Notes: generated from the sequence alone by a model not told the origin. Shown: positions 1-7,345, counted from the stretch's first letter. The stretch: 15,760 nt of DNA from Acidobacteriota bacterium (GCA_003231035.1 QIHU01000412.1:1-15760), one strand, 5' to 3'. A program made the numbers and translations.

Positions 1-96
1 CAGCCCTTGACCCATGTTCGCTTGCGGATCTTTCCTGACGGCGGGGTCAGCCGATTGCGGCTCTTGGGGCGAGCGGTGGGCAGGGAGACGGAGTGA
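1..96 (+). CDS. alc: Allantoicase, C-terminal end (5' part outside window)
   Basis: Frame 1 is open from the window edge and ends at TGA 94-96, giving 31 residues. They include the stretch HVRLRIFPDGGVSRLRL, which resembles the C-terminal strand of the second allantoicase domain (the pattern HVRLxIxPDGGVxRLR is characteristic of that family). Allantoicase hydrolyses allantoate to ureidoglycolate and urea in the cytoplasm. The stop codon overlaps the GTG start of the OHCU decarboxylase gene by 4 bases (GTGA), so the two genes are translationally coupled. Only the tail is visible, so the integrity of the gene cannot be judged. The identification rests on a short motif plus the ureide-pathway neighbours. 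Confidence 0.8.
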   Translation, partial: QPLTHVRLRIFPDGGVSRLRLLGRAVGRETE

Positions 97-605
97 ATGA
101 GCTGGCGACGCGGCTCGACGGCTTGTCTCGTGAGGGCGTCGAGGCTGCGCTCAGCCGCTGTTGCGGTGCCCAGCGTTGGGTCGAAGGGATGGTGGCGCGG
201 CGCCCGTGGAAGACGAATGAGGCGCTTTTCGCCGCGGCGGACGAGATCTGGCGGGGGCTGAGCCCAGAGGACTGGCGCGAAGCCTTTTCGCACCATCCCC
301 GCATCGGCGAGCGCAAGGCCACGGCCAGCCCGGCGGCAACCCGCGCATGGTCGGCGGACGAGCAAGCCGGCGCGACCGGCTCGTCGTCGTTGGTGCAAGA
401 TCGCTTGGCGCTACTCAATCGTCGCTACGACGAACGGTTCGGCCACGTTTTCTTGATCTGCGCTAGCGGCCTCAGCGGCGAGGAGATGCTCGCCGAGCTC
501 GAACGCCGGCTAGAGCAAGACCCCGCGGCCGAGTTGGCCCAGGCGGCGGCGGAACAGGCCAAGATCACCCGACTGCGACTTGAGAAATTGTCCACTGAGA
601 TTTGA
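93..605 (+). CDS. uraD: 2-oxo-4-hydroxy-4-carboxy-5-ureidoimidazoline (OHCU) decarboxylase
   Basis: Converts OHCU, the second unstable product of urate oxidation, to S-allantoin, the last step of uricolysis. The product is 170 residues, the usual single-domain length. Seen: the N-terminal CCG..RWVEGM..RRPW block (about 23-39), the catalytic HPRIG motif (68-72; His68 is the expected catalytic histidine), the SADEQ motif (87-91), the strand GHVFLICASG (117-126) and the family's terminal helix ITRLRLEKL. The GTG start at 93 overlaps the upstream allantoicase stop. No in-frame ATG lies nearby, and the conserved block begins about 20 residues in, so GTG is preferred. The next gene starts 23 bases downstream. 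The identification is firm. Confidence 0.95.
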   Translation: MNELATRLDGLSREGVEAALSRCCGAQRWVEGMVARRPWKTNEALFAAADEIWRGLSPEDWREAFSHHPRIGERKATASPAATRAWSADEQAGATGSSSLVQDRLALLNRRYDERFGHVFLICASGLSGEEMLAELERRLEQDPAAELAQAAAEQAKITRLRLEKLSTEI

Positions 606-628
606 TCTCGTCAGTAAGGAGAAGGAGC

Positions 629-970
629 ATGAGCGCAATCACCACCCATATCTTGGACATTGCCCGTGGCCGACCGGCGCGCGATGTACGGGTGATCCTG
701 TCCTACCAAGGCGCCGATGGCTGGCAACGGATCGCTTACGCCACCACGGACCGCGACGGCAGGGCGGGCCAGCTGCTGGCGGAGGACTACTCGCTCGAGG
801 CCGGAACCTATCGCCTGCGCTTCGACATCGGCGCCTACATGGAGCGGTGCGGGGTGGAGACCTTCTACCCCTACGCCGAAGTGGTCTTCCAAGTCGGCGA
901 TCCTCAAGAGCACTATCACGTTCCATTGCTGCTCTCCCCGTTCGGCTATTCGACCTATCGGGGGAGCTGA
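629..970 (+). CDS. hiuH: 5-hydroxyisourate hydrolase (transthyretin-like)
   Basis: Hydrolyses 5-hydroxyisourate, the product of uricase, to OHCU, which the product of the preceding gene decarboxylates. The 113-residue length fits bacterial HIU hydrolases. Seen: the N-terminal TTHILD motif with His7, DGRAG with Arg45, HYHVPLLLSP with His97, and the C-terminal signature YRGS (110-113); these are the family's active-site elements. Start chosen at ATG 629 because AAGGAG at 616-621 lies 7 bases upstream and the protein then begins like the family. A longer in-frame reading from 602 adds nine residues without support. It is the third gene of the operon, 48 bases before the LsrF-like gene. No uricase gene is visible; it may lie outside the window. 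Confidence 0.96.
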   Translation: MSAITTHILDIARGRPARDVRVILSYQGADGWQRIAYATTDRDGRAGQLLAEDYSLEAGTYRLRFDIGAYMERCGVETFYPYAEVVFQVGDPQEHYHVPLLLSPFGYSTYRGS

Positions 971-1018
971 GATACCCTGCTGGCCACCACAACCCAATCC
1001 AGAATTCGAGGAGTTCCC

Positions 1019-1891
1019 ATGGCAGACGCCGAAGATATTCAAGACGCCGCAAGATTTCACGTAGGGGTCGCGCACCGCAGCGAGCCCTTCTTCCTCAAGG
1101 GTTGCGAGCACCTCGATTGGGGGATCAAGAACCGGCTGGCCAACATCTTCGATCCGACCAGCGGTCGCACCGTGATGCTGGCCTTCGATCATGGGTATTT
1201 CCAGGGACCGACGAGCGGCTTGGAACGGATTGACCTCGATATCGTGCCGCTGGCCCGCTACGCCGATACCCTGATGCTCACCCGAGGCATCCTGCGCACT
1301 TCCATCCCCCCCAGTTACAACCGTGGGATCGTGCTGCGCGCCACCGGCGGCCCCAGTATCCTCAAGGAGCTCTCCAACGAGGAGATCGCGATCTCCATCG
1401 AAGAGGCGATTCGCTTGAATGCCGCGGCGATGGCGGTGCAGGTCTACATCGGCGGCGAGTACGAAACCAAGTCGATCCACAACCTGACCCGGCTGGTCGA
1501 CGCTGGTAACCGCTACGGCATCGCCACCCTGGCGGTCACCGCCGTCGGTCGCGAGATGACCCGCGACGCGCGCTATATTCGCCTCGCCACACGCATTTGC
1601 GCCGAGCTCGGCGCGACCTACGTCAAGACCTACTACGTGCCCGGTTTCGAGACGGTGACCGCCGCCTGCCCGGTGCCGATCGTCATCGCCGGGGGTAAGA
1701 AGCAGCCGGAGTTGGACGCCCTCACCATGGCCTACAACGCCGTCCAGCAGGGCGCATCGGGGGTCGACATGGGACGCAACATTTTCCAGGCGGACAACCC
1801 GGCGGCGATGATCCAGGCGGTGCGCAAGGTGGTGCACGACAACGCCACGCCCCAAGAGGCTTTCGACCTGCTGCAACAGCTGAAGGGCTAG
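1019..1891 (+). CDS. lsrF: LsrF-type class I aldolase/thiolase (3-hydroxy-5-phosphonooxypentane-2,4-dione thiolase family)
   Basis: In enteric bacteria LsrF transfers an acetyl group from phosphorylated autoinducer-2 to CoA, yielding dihydroxyacetone phosphate and acetyl-CoA. This 290-residue protein resembles E. coli LsrF along its whole length (291 residues as remembered), including MLAFDHGYFQGP (53-64), TRGILR (88-93), QVYIG (141-145), KTYYV with the Schiff-base lysine expected at Lys203, CPVPIVIAGGKK and GASGVDMGRNIFQ. It folds as a TIM barrel of the DeoC/FbaB class. GAGGAG at 1008-1013 supports ATG 1019. No lsr transporter, kinase (lsrK) or lsrG is nearby. The gene sits between HIU hydrolase and a fused aldolase-dehydrogenase, 7 bases from the latter, so the true substrate may differ from phospho-AI-2. 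The family call is firm; the substrate is not established. Confidence 0.9.
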   Translation: MADAEDIQDAARFHVGVAHRSEPFFLKGCEHLDWGIKNRLANIFDPTSGRTVMLAFDHGYFQGPTSGLERIDLDIVPLARYADTLMLTRGILRTSIPPSYNRGIVLRATGGPSILKELSNEEIAISIEEAIRLNAAAMAVQVYIGGEYETKSIHNLTRLVDAGNRYGIATLAVTAVGREMTRDARYIRLATRICAELGATYVKTYYVPGFETVTAACPVPIVIAGGKKQPELDALTMAYNAVQQGASGVDMGRNIFQADNPAAMIQAVRKVVHDNATPQEAFDLLQQLKG

Positions 1892-1898
1892 CCGCCCA

Positions 1899-4019
1899 AT
1901 GCGTGACCGCTGGTCGAAATCCGAGGCCGACCGTTTGGAGGAGGAGTACGCGAACCGCTACGGCCAGGAGCTGGCCCAGCGCACCCATACCAGTCGCTTG
2001 CTGGGTGGGGAGCCGGGGTTGGTCTTACACGGCGGGGGCAACACCTCGCTCAAGGGGGCGTCGAAGAACCTGCTGGGCGCACAGGTCGCCACCCTCTGGG
2101 TCAAAGCCTCGGGCCATGACCTAGCCACCCTCGAGCCGGCGGGCCACGTTGCGGTGGACTTGGGCGGCTTGCGCGCTTGGGTAGGCTCAGGTAGGGGGGA
2201 CGAAGCGGCCTCGGGGTTCGAGGAAGAGGCGGTGCTGCGGAGTTTGCTGCTCAACCCCAACGATCCCACCCCCTCGATCGAGGCGCCGGTGCACGCGGTG
2301 ATCCCCGGCAAGTTCGTCGATCACAGCCACGCCGATGCCGTCCTCGCCCTGACCAACCGACCGGACGGCGAGGCGGTGGTGGGCCGAGCCCTCGGGCCGG
2401 AGGTGGTGGTGTTGCCCTACGTGCCACCGGGAATCGAGCTGGCGCGGGCCGTCGCCGAGGCGGTCGAGAGCCATCCCGAGGCCACGGCGATGGTGTGGAT
2501 GTTCCACGGCGTGGTGACCTGGGGCGAGACGGCGCGGGAGTCCTACCAGCGCATGGTCGAGTTGGTCAGCCGGGCGGAAGCGTTTCTCGAAGAGGCGCGT
2601 CTGGCGCCCACGGTTGCAGGGGACGAGGCGGCGGTGACCCAGGCCGGCGAGCGTTGGAGTCTCCTCGCGCCGGTGGTGCGCGGCCTCTTGGCGGCAGAGA
2701 GCGGAGACCCTGATCAACCTTGGCGCCGGGTGGTCTTGCATGCGATCCAGGACGAGGCGACCTTGTCTCTCCTCGCCTCCCCCCAGGCGCGTGAGCTTCT
2801 CTCTTCGCCAGCTTTGACCGCCGATCACCTGATTCGCACCCGGCCGCTGCCGCTCTGGCTGAGCGATGCGGCGTTGGACGATGCCGTGCTCTTTCGCAGT
2901 CAGCTGGAAGCGGCGTTGATCGCCTACGGCGAGGAGTACGAACGCTACGTCGAGCGCTTTTCCGACCGCTTGGCGGGGCTGACTCCGTTCGCACCCCAGC
3001 CGCGAGTCCTGTTGATTCCCGGCCTGGGGGCGGTGGTGGCCGGCGGGAATGGGCGGGAAGCGGCGCTCGTCCGCGACATCACGGCCCAGACCTTGGCCAC
3101 CAAGGCCCAGCTTGCCGCCTCGGGCGCCCGCTACCAGGGGCTCGCCGAAGAGCATCTCTTCGCCATGGAATACCGCCCGCAGCAGCACGCCAAGCTGCGC
3201 GGGCGGCGCCTGCTAGCGCTCGCTGGCCGAGTGGCCTTGATCACCGGCGCGGCGGGCGCGATCGGCTCCGGCATTGCCCGAGGCTTACTGGAGGCTGGAG
3301 CGCAGGTGGCGGTGACCGACCTCGCGGGGCCTCGTCTCGATAGCTTGGCGGAAGAGCTGGCGGAGCGCTTTGCCGGCCAGGTGATGGCGGTAGGGCTCGA
3401 TGTGACCGATCCAGCGGCGGTCGGCAATGCCTTTGAGGCGGTGAATCGGCGGTGGGGGGGGGTCGATCTGGTGGTGATCAACGCCGGCCTGGCCCACGTA
3501 GCGTCGCTCGAAGAGCTGGAACCGGCCGATTTTCAACGGCTGACCCGGGTCAATGTCGACGGAACGCTCCTCCTGCTCAAGGAGGCGGCCCGCCATTTTC
3601 GTCTCCAGGCCACTGGCGGCGATGTGGTCTTGATCTCGACCAAGAACGTCTTCGCCCCCGGCGCCCGCTTTGGCGCCTACAGCGCCACCAAGGCTGCCGC
3701 CCACCAGCTGGCCCGCATCGCCAGTCTGGAGCTGGCCCCGCTCGACGTGCGGGTCAACATGGTCGCCCCCGACGCTGTCTTCGGCGAGGGCGAGCGCCGC
3801 TCCGGCCTGTGGGCCGAGGTCGGCCCCGACCGCATGCGTGCCCGCGGCCTCTCACCACAAGAACTGGAGGAGTACTACCGCCAGCGCAACCTCCTCGCCG
3901 CCCGCATCACCCCGCGCCACGTCGCCAACGCCGTCCTCTTCTTCGCCACCCGCCAGACCCCCACCACCGGCGCTACCCTGCCGGTGGACGGCGGCTTGCC
4001 TGACGCGACGCCGCGGTAG
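1899..4019 (+). CDS. Bifunctional class II aldolase / short-chain dehydrogenase
   Basis: A 706-residue two-domain cytoplasmic enzyme of the type annotated as rhamnulose-1-phosphate aldolase/lactaldehyde dehydrogenase. N-terminal class II aldolase domain (about 20-400): HGGGNTSLK (44-52), KASGHDL (69-75), and a plausible metal and acid-base set of Glu128, His142 and His144 (in DHSHAD), and His203. C-terminal short-chain dehydrogenase (about 443-706): nucleotide-binding TGAAGAIG (449-456), NAG, and a catalytic Ser580, Tyr594, Lys598 set within STKNVFAPGARFGAYSATK. The aldolase should cleave a ketose phosphate to dihydroxyacetone phosphate and an aldehyde; the dehydrogenase domain would act on the aldehyde or an alcohol. 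Rhamnose genes are absent here and the gene follows lsrF by 7 bases, so the physiological substrate is open. ATG 1899 has only a weak ribosome-binding site, consistent with translational coupling. No frameshift was seen. Confidence 0.9.
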   Translation: MRDRWSKSEADRLEEEYANRYGQELAQRTHTSRLLGGEPGLVLHGGGNTSLKGASKNLLGAQVATLWVKASGHDLATLEPAGHVAVDLGGLRAWVGSGRGDEAASGFEEEAVLRSLLLNPNDPTPSIEAPVHAVIPGKFVDHSHADAVLALTNRPDGEAVVGRALGPEVVVLPYVPPGIELARAVAEAVESHPEATAMVWMFHGVVTWGETARESYQRMVELVSRAEAFLEEARLAPTVAGDEAAVTQAGERWSLLAPVVRGLLAAESGDPDQPWRRVVLHAIQDEATLSLLASPQARELLSSPALTADHLIRTRPLPLWLSDAALDDAVLFRSQLEAALIAYGEEYERYVERFSDRLAGLTPFAPQPRVLLIPGLGAVVAGGNGREAALVRDITAQTLATKAQLAASGARYQGLAEEHLFAMEYRPQQHAKLRGRRLLALAGRVALITGAAGAIGSGIARGLLEAGAQVAVTDLAGPRLDSLAEELAERFAGQVMAVGLDVTDPAAVGNAFEAVNRRWGGVDLVVINAGLAHVASLEELEPADFQRLTRVNVDGTLLLLKEAARHFRLQATGGDVVLISTKNVFAPGARFGAYSATKAAAHQLARIASLELAPLDVRVNMVAPDAVFGEGERRSGLWAEVGPDRMRARGLSPQELEEYYRQRNLLAARITPRHVANAVLFFATRQTPTTGATLPVDGGLPDATPR

Positions 4020-4070
4020 GGGGATGGTGGAGTGGGTGGCTGTTTTGGTCGAAGGCTGGGTCGAAGATTG

Positions 4071-4110
4071 GGCAAGATGGAGCAAAACGGAGAAAACTGG
4101 ACAAAGATGG
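4071..4110 (+). repeat. Four degenerate 10-bp tandem repeats with phased A-tracts
   Basis: Four consecutive decamers: GGCAAGATGG, AGCAAAACGG, AGAAAACTGG, ACAAAGATGG. All end in GG and have A at positions 4 and 5. The exact 10-base spacing places short A-runs on the same face of the helix. It lies just upstream of the likely toxin-antitoxin promoter. A role in DNA bending or repressor binding is inference. Confidence 0.6.
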
Positions 4111-4134
4111 ACTAGTTTGACTAGTATAAGTCCA
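4098..4134 (+). promoter_or_regulatory. Candidate promoter and autoregulatory operator of the Phd/PIN toxin-antitoxin operon
   Basis: A possible -35 TGGACA (4098-4103) and -10 TAGTAT (4122-4127) are 18 bases apart. Overlapping them are an inverted repeat TGGACT (4108-4113) / AGTCCA (4129-4134) and two copies of the palindrome ACTAGT (4111-4116, 4120-4125) with 9-base phasing. Type II antitoxins usually repress their own operons through such palindromes over the promoter. Binding itself is inferred. Confidence 0.45.
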
Positions 4135-4161
4135 CCATGACTGCTGTGAGGACCTCATCCA

Positions 4162-4437
4162 ATGCCGATCACCTATTCGACCTACGAAGCGAAAGCCAAG
4201 TTCAGCCAGCTCTTGCGTCAGGTGAGAGAGGGAATGACGGTGCAGGTTTCTTACCATGGAGAACCGGTTGCCGAGATTCGCCCTTTGAAGAAGGCTCGCG
4301 GCGGTACCGAGGCTCGCATCGCTGAATTGATGGCTCGCGGAGAGATTCAGCCTGCCAGAGACCCCGACGCACCGATCAAGGTGGGCAAGCCGAGTCGCGG
4401 TGCCTTGGCGCGGTTTCTGGCGGACCGCAACGAGTGA
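4162..4437 (+). CDS. Phd/YefM-family type II antitoxin
   Basis: A 91-residue protein whose N-terminal half has the Phd/YefM fold pattern: YSTYEAKAKFSQLLRQVREGMTV (about 5-27), then VSYHGEPVAEIRPL (29-42), the region that dimerises and binds operator DNA. The charged C-terminal half (about 45-91) would wrap around and inhibit the toxin. GAGGA at 4148-4152 supports ATG 4162. Its TGA stop (4435-4437) overlaps the GTG start of the PIN toxin by 4 bases (GTGA), the usual coupled antitoxin-toxin order. It is probably self-repressed through the palindromes just upstream. The family call is good; which toxin class it pairs with follows from the neighbour. Confidence 0.9.
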   Translation: MPITYSTYEAKAKFSQLLRQVREGMTVQVSYHGEPVAEIRPLKKARGGTEARIAELMARGEIQPARDPDAPIKVGKPSRGALARFLADRNE

Positions 4438-4817
4438 GGCAAGCCTACATCGATAGCTCGGTCGTCGTCGCTATCGAGTTTGTTGAGGAGTCTGCTCACC
4501 AGCTGGTGGATCACTTGCTCGAGGTCGAAGTCCTTCTCTCCGCTGCTCTTCTGGAAGCGGAAGTGAGGTCTGCTTTGTGGCGGGAGGGCCGCGCGCCGGG
4601 GTTGGCGCTTCTCAACAGGATTCGGTGGGTGACGCCGCCCGGATCGTTGGGTCGCGAGATCAAAACTGCCCTCTCCGCGGGCTATTTGCGCGGAGCTGAC
4701 TTGTGGCATGTCGCGTGCGCTCTCCGCTGCGCGGATAGTCCCTCCGACTTGTCATTCCTGACCCTCGACAAGGATCTGGGCTTCAGGGTCTTTCCTACCT
4801 GCGAAGAGACCGGTTGA
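4434..4817 (+). CDS. PIN-domain ribonuclease toxin (VapC-like)
   Basis: A 127-residue single-domain PIN protein. The acidic metal-binding residues expected of the fold are visible: Asp7 in YIDSSVVV, Glu43 in LLEAEVRSAL, Asp89 in GADLWHVACAL, and Asp112 in TLDKDL. PIN toxins cleave RNA, often tRNA or rRNA, when the antitoxin is degraded. GTG 4434 is chosen because it overlaps the antitoxin stop and places YIDSS at the N-terminus as in the family. The gene ends 4 bases from the convergent phosphatase gene, with no terminator between. All key residues are intact. The specific RNA target cannot be read from sequence. Confidence 0.88.
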   Translation: MRQAYIDSSVVVAIEFVEESAHQLVDHLLEVEVLLSAALLEAEVRSALWREGRAPGLALLNRIRWVTPPGSLGREIKTALSAGYLRGADLWHVACALRCADSPSDLSFLTLDKDLGFRVFPTCEETG

Positions 4818-4821
4818 GTTC

Positions 4822-5920
4822 TCACCCATCCCTGCGAATCACCACCAAGCTACGGTCATCGAGGGGGGATGAATCCCCTTCGAAGTGGGCGAGGCTAGCT
4901 AGGATGCGGTCATGAACTTCCTGGGGTGAGCCGGGCTGCGCCAGCAGCGCTTGGAGGCGGTCGAAGCCGAAGGCGCTGCCTTGGGTGCCGAGTGCTTCGG
5001 GGATCCCGTCAGTGAAGAGAACGAGGGTGTCGCCAGGTTGCACCGTGACCTCGGCCTCGCTCAGTTTCACCTGGGGGCGCAAGCCCAGCGGGTAGGCGCC
5101 GGTTCCCAATTTTAGGATCTCGCCGTCGCGGCGTCTCAGGAAGGGGAAGGGGTGGCCGGCGCAGACGTACTGGAAACGGCCGCTTTGGGGGTCTAGAACG
5201 CCGTAGAAGAAGGTCATGAAGGCGCGCGGGCCACCGGTCCCGGTCAGTGCCCGGTTCATCATCGTGGCGACGGCGACCGGCGCGGGATCGGTGTCGACCG
5301 CGAGGCGTAGAATCGCGTGGCCGATCGCCATCAACATCGCGGCCGCGATCCCGTGACCGCTGGCGTCGGCCTCCGTCTGGCAACGGCATGAACTGATAGT
5401 AGTCGCCACCTACCGTGTTGGCCGAGCGATAGGAGAAGGCGAAGTTGTAGCCTTCGACTCGCGGTGGTTCTTGAGGCAGCAGCTCGTGTTGGAGTTCCTG
5501 GGCGATCTCCAGCTCATCGCGCACCAAGATGCGGTCGGCCAGCTCCAGAATGAGGAGGAAGACCAGCCCGGCGATACTGGCCAGGAAGAAGGTCGGAACT
5601 TGCGAGAAGGCGATGACCTCGCCACGAATCTTGATGTCCCGCAACTGGCAGCCCAAGCCCGCGAGCAAGAGGCTAAAGGCGAAGAGTACTCTGCGCGGTG
5701 GTGAAAGCTTGTAGGAAAGCGCAAAGAAGAGCGTCTTGGTTCGAAACCAGAAGCGACGCAAGTCACCCTCAGGTTCCTGCTGCTTCTGTTCACGGGTAAG
5801 AATTGCGTAGGCGCGCTGCCAGTCGCGGCTCCATAGCTTGGGCAGATCGCGGGGCCCGAGCCCTCCCATGTAGTCGCGAACCGAACTCCCGTGGCGACCG
5901 TCTTGGGGTCTCTTACTCAT
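4822..5920 (-). pseudogene. SpoIIE/RsbU-type PP2C protein phosphatase, frameshifted by an internal deletion
   Basis: Reading from ATG 5920 (AGAGGG about 5 bases upstream), the first 183 residues make sense: two membrane segments (about 77-92 and 105-127), then the linker helix and start of the phosphatase domain, ELEIAQELQHELLPQEPP, VGGDYYQF and PLPDG. Near 5368-5374 the frame is lost. The continuation is in another frame: DASGHGIAAAMLMAIG, TFFYGVLD, AGHPFPFL, LVLFTDGIPEA and LDDRSLVVIR, ending at 4822. Related enzymes have about seven residues between PDG and D-x-SGHG; only about four bases remain here, so roughly 17-20 bases appear deleted. Such enzymes dephosphorylate anti-sigma-factor antagonists. 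The two halves cannot be joined in one frame, so the gene is probably inactive unless the sequence is wrong. It lies 60 bases downstream of the DUF6986-like gene on the same strand. Confidence 0.8.
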
Positions 5921-5980
5921 CGTTCCCTCTTTGACCTCATGGGCGCTAACCTCCGCGGCGTCTAGCGGCGCAGGTGGCTC

Positions 5981-7345
5981 CTACTCTTCCACGGAAAGGG
6001 AGCGCCCAGCCAGAATCTTGAGGAAGGATCGGCTGCGCAGCTCGTCCAGGGTGAGGCCGGTGGCGCGGGCCTCTTCGACGGTGATGGCGCCGCAGTTGAG
6101 GCCGCGCAGGAAGAAGTTGAGCAGCCCCTGGCCGGTGGCGGCGTCGTCGAAGACGTCGCCCACTAGGTTGGCCTGGGCCGCTTTTTCGACGAAGGCACTC
6201 AGCCGAGCGGAGGCGGCGGGGAGGCTTTCGAGGAAGAAGGAGAAGAGGGCGGCGTAGCGGGTGGGTAGCTGGGCCGGGTGCAGGTCCCAGCCTTGGTAGA
6301 AGGAGTTGGCGAGCGAGTGGCGGACGTGGTCGAAATGGAGCCGCCAACCGCGGTGGACGCTCTCGAAGTTCTCGCGCACCTGGCTTTCGCTCAACGGCGG
6401 TCCCTCCTTGGGCGCGCGGTGGGCGACCACCGGCATCACGTTGGTGGCGCCGTCTGAAAGGGCGATCGGGGTGCCGGCCAGTTGGATCTGCATCAGGTTG
6501 CGCGCCACGTCGCAGGCGAAGTGGTCCATCGTTTGGTGGGAGGCGGTGATCGCCAGGCTGGCGGTGTAGTCGTAGACCCCGAAGTGGGCCGCCACGCAAC
6601 GCCCTTCGGCCGCCGCCACCAGTCGCGGTAAGTGGGCGCGGCCCTCGTGGTCGAAGAGCGATTGCGGGGTTTCGACCATCAGCTCCAGCTTCAAACTTCC
6701 CGCGGCGAAGGGGCCATTGGCCTCCAGTTCTTCAAGAAGTCGCGCCAGTGCCCGGACCTGCTCGCCCGCGACCACTTTGGGCAGGGTGACCACGAAGCCT
6801 GACGGCAGGGCGCCGCCGGTCGCTGCTCCGAGGGCGGTTAGAAAGAGGTCCAAGGTGCGCACCGAGCGGTTTTCCAGCTCGGCGTTGAGAGGTTTGATCC
6901 GAATGCCGATGAACGGCGGCAGGGTTGCCCCTTCCATCCCTCGGGCCACCTCCTGGGCGGCGGCGACGGCGACGGCGTCTTCCTCGCTGTCGGGACGGTT
7001 GCCGTAGCCGTCCTCGAAATCGATCCGAAAATCCTCGACCGCCTCCTCGGCGAGTTTGGCGCGGACCCGCTGGTAGAGGGTCTGGGCGAAGCGCTCGTCC
7101 CCTTCGAGAGCGATGGCTTGGGCGAAGGTGGCCGGGTCGGCGGCGAAGTGGTCCAGGGAGCGCTCGGCCAGGCTGCCGAGGCGAGCGGCGGTGGTGGCGC
7201 TGAACAGGTGGGCGCCGCCGTAGACGGTGTGAACCGGCTGGCGGTCGGTCGACTCACCGGGATAGGCGGCGGCGAACTGCTGGTGGGCGGGCCGGAGGTC
7301 GTTGAGGATGGTGCGCAGGCTCGCCGTGCTCAGGGTGGTCTTCAT
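5981..7345 (-). CDS. DUF6986-like protein, HpcH/HpaI-CitE aldolase/lyase fold
   Basis: A 454-residue soluble protein resembling the family named DUF6986 or 'aldolase/citrate lyase-like'. TIM-barrel features: DFEDGYG (109-115), GIRIKPL (147-153), ELMVETP (221-227) and HFGVYDYTASL (254-264), giving the acidic residues and arginine that CitE/malate synthase-like enzymes use to bind Mg2+ and an oxo-acid. The reaction is not established. Family members are, as I recall, often beside malate synthase or ureide genes. ATG 7345 is preferred over an in-frame TTG at 7363, because a GAGAGAG purine run lies about 9 bases before the ATG. It follows the FAD subunit of the xanthine dehydrogenase by 89 bases on the same strand. 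A role in using glyoxylate from ureidoglycolate is inference. Confidence 0.8.
   Translation of the reverse strand: MKTTLSTASLRTILNDLRPAHQQFAAAYPGESTDRQPVHTVYGGAHLFSATTAARLGSLAERSLDHFAADPATFAQAIALEGDERFAQTLYQRVRAKLAEEAVEDFRIDFEDGYGNRPDSEEDAVAVAAAQEVARGMEGATLPPFIGIRIKPLNAELENRSVRTLDLFLTALGAATGGALPSGFVVTLPKVVAGEQVRALARLLEELEANGPFAAGSLKLELMVETPQSLFDHEGRAHLPRLVAAAEGRCVAAHFGVYDYTASLAITASHQTMDHFACDVARNLMQIQLAGTPIALSDGATNVMPVVAHRAPKEGPPLSESQVRENFESVHRGWRLHFDHVRHSLANSFYQGWDLHPAQLPTRYAALFSFFLESLPAASARLSAFVEKAAQANLVGDVFDDAATGQGLLNFFLRGLNCGAITVEEARATGLTLDELRSRSFLKILAGRSLSVEE

Noticed and set aside
580..1233. 217-codon + frame spanning the end of uraD, hiuH and the start of lsrF
   Set aside because: Arginine/serine-rich out-of-frame reading over three well supported genes.
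611..1876. 421-codon open frame on the - strand opposite hiuH and lsrF
   Set aside because: Runs antisense to two strongly conserved genes; its translation is rich in Gly/His/Asp/Val and resembles no family. It is a by-product of GC-rich codon use.
2187..3188. 333-codon open frame on the - strand opposite the aldolase domain
   Set aside because: Shadow of the fused aldolase-dehydrogenase gene, with no recognisable motif.
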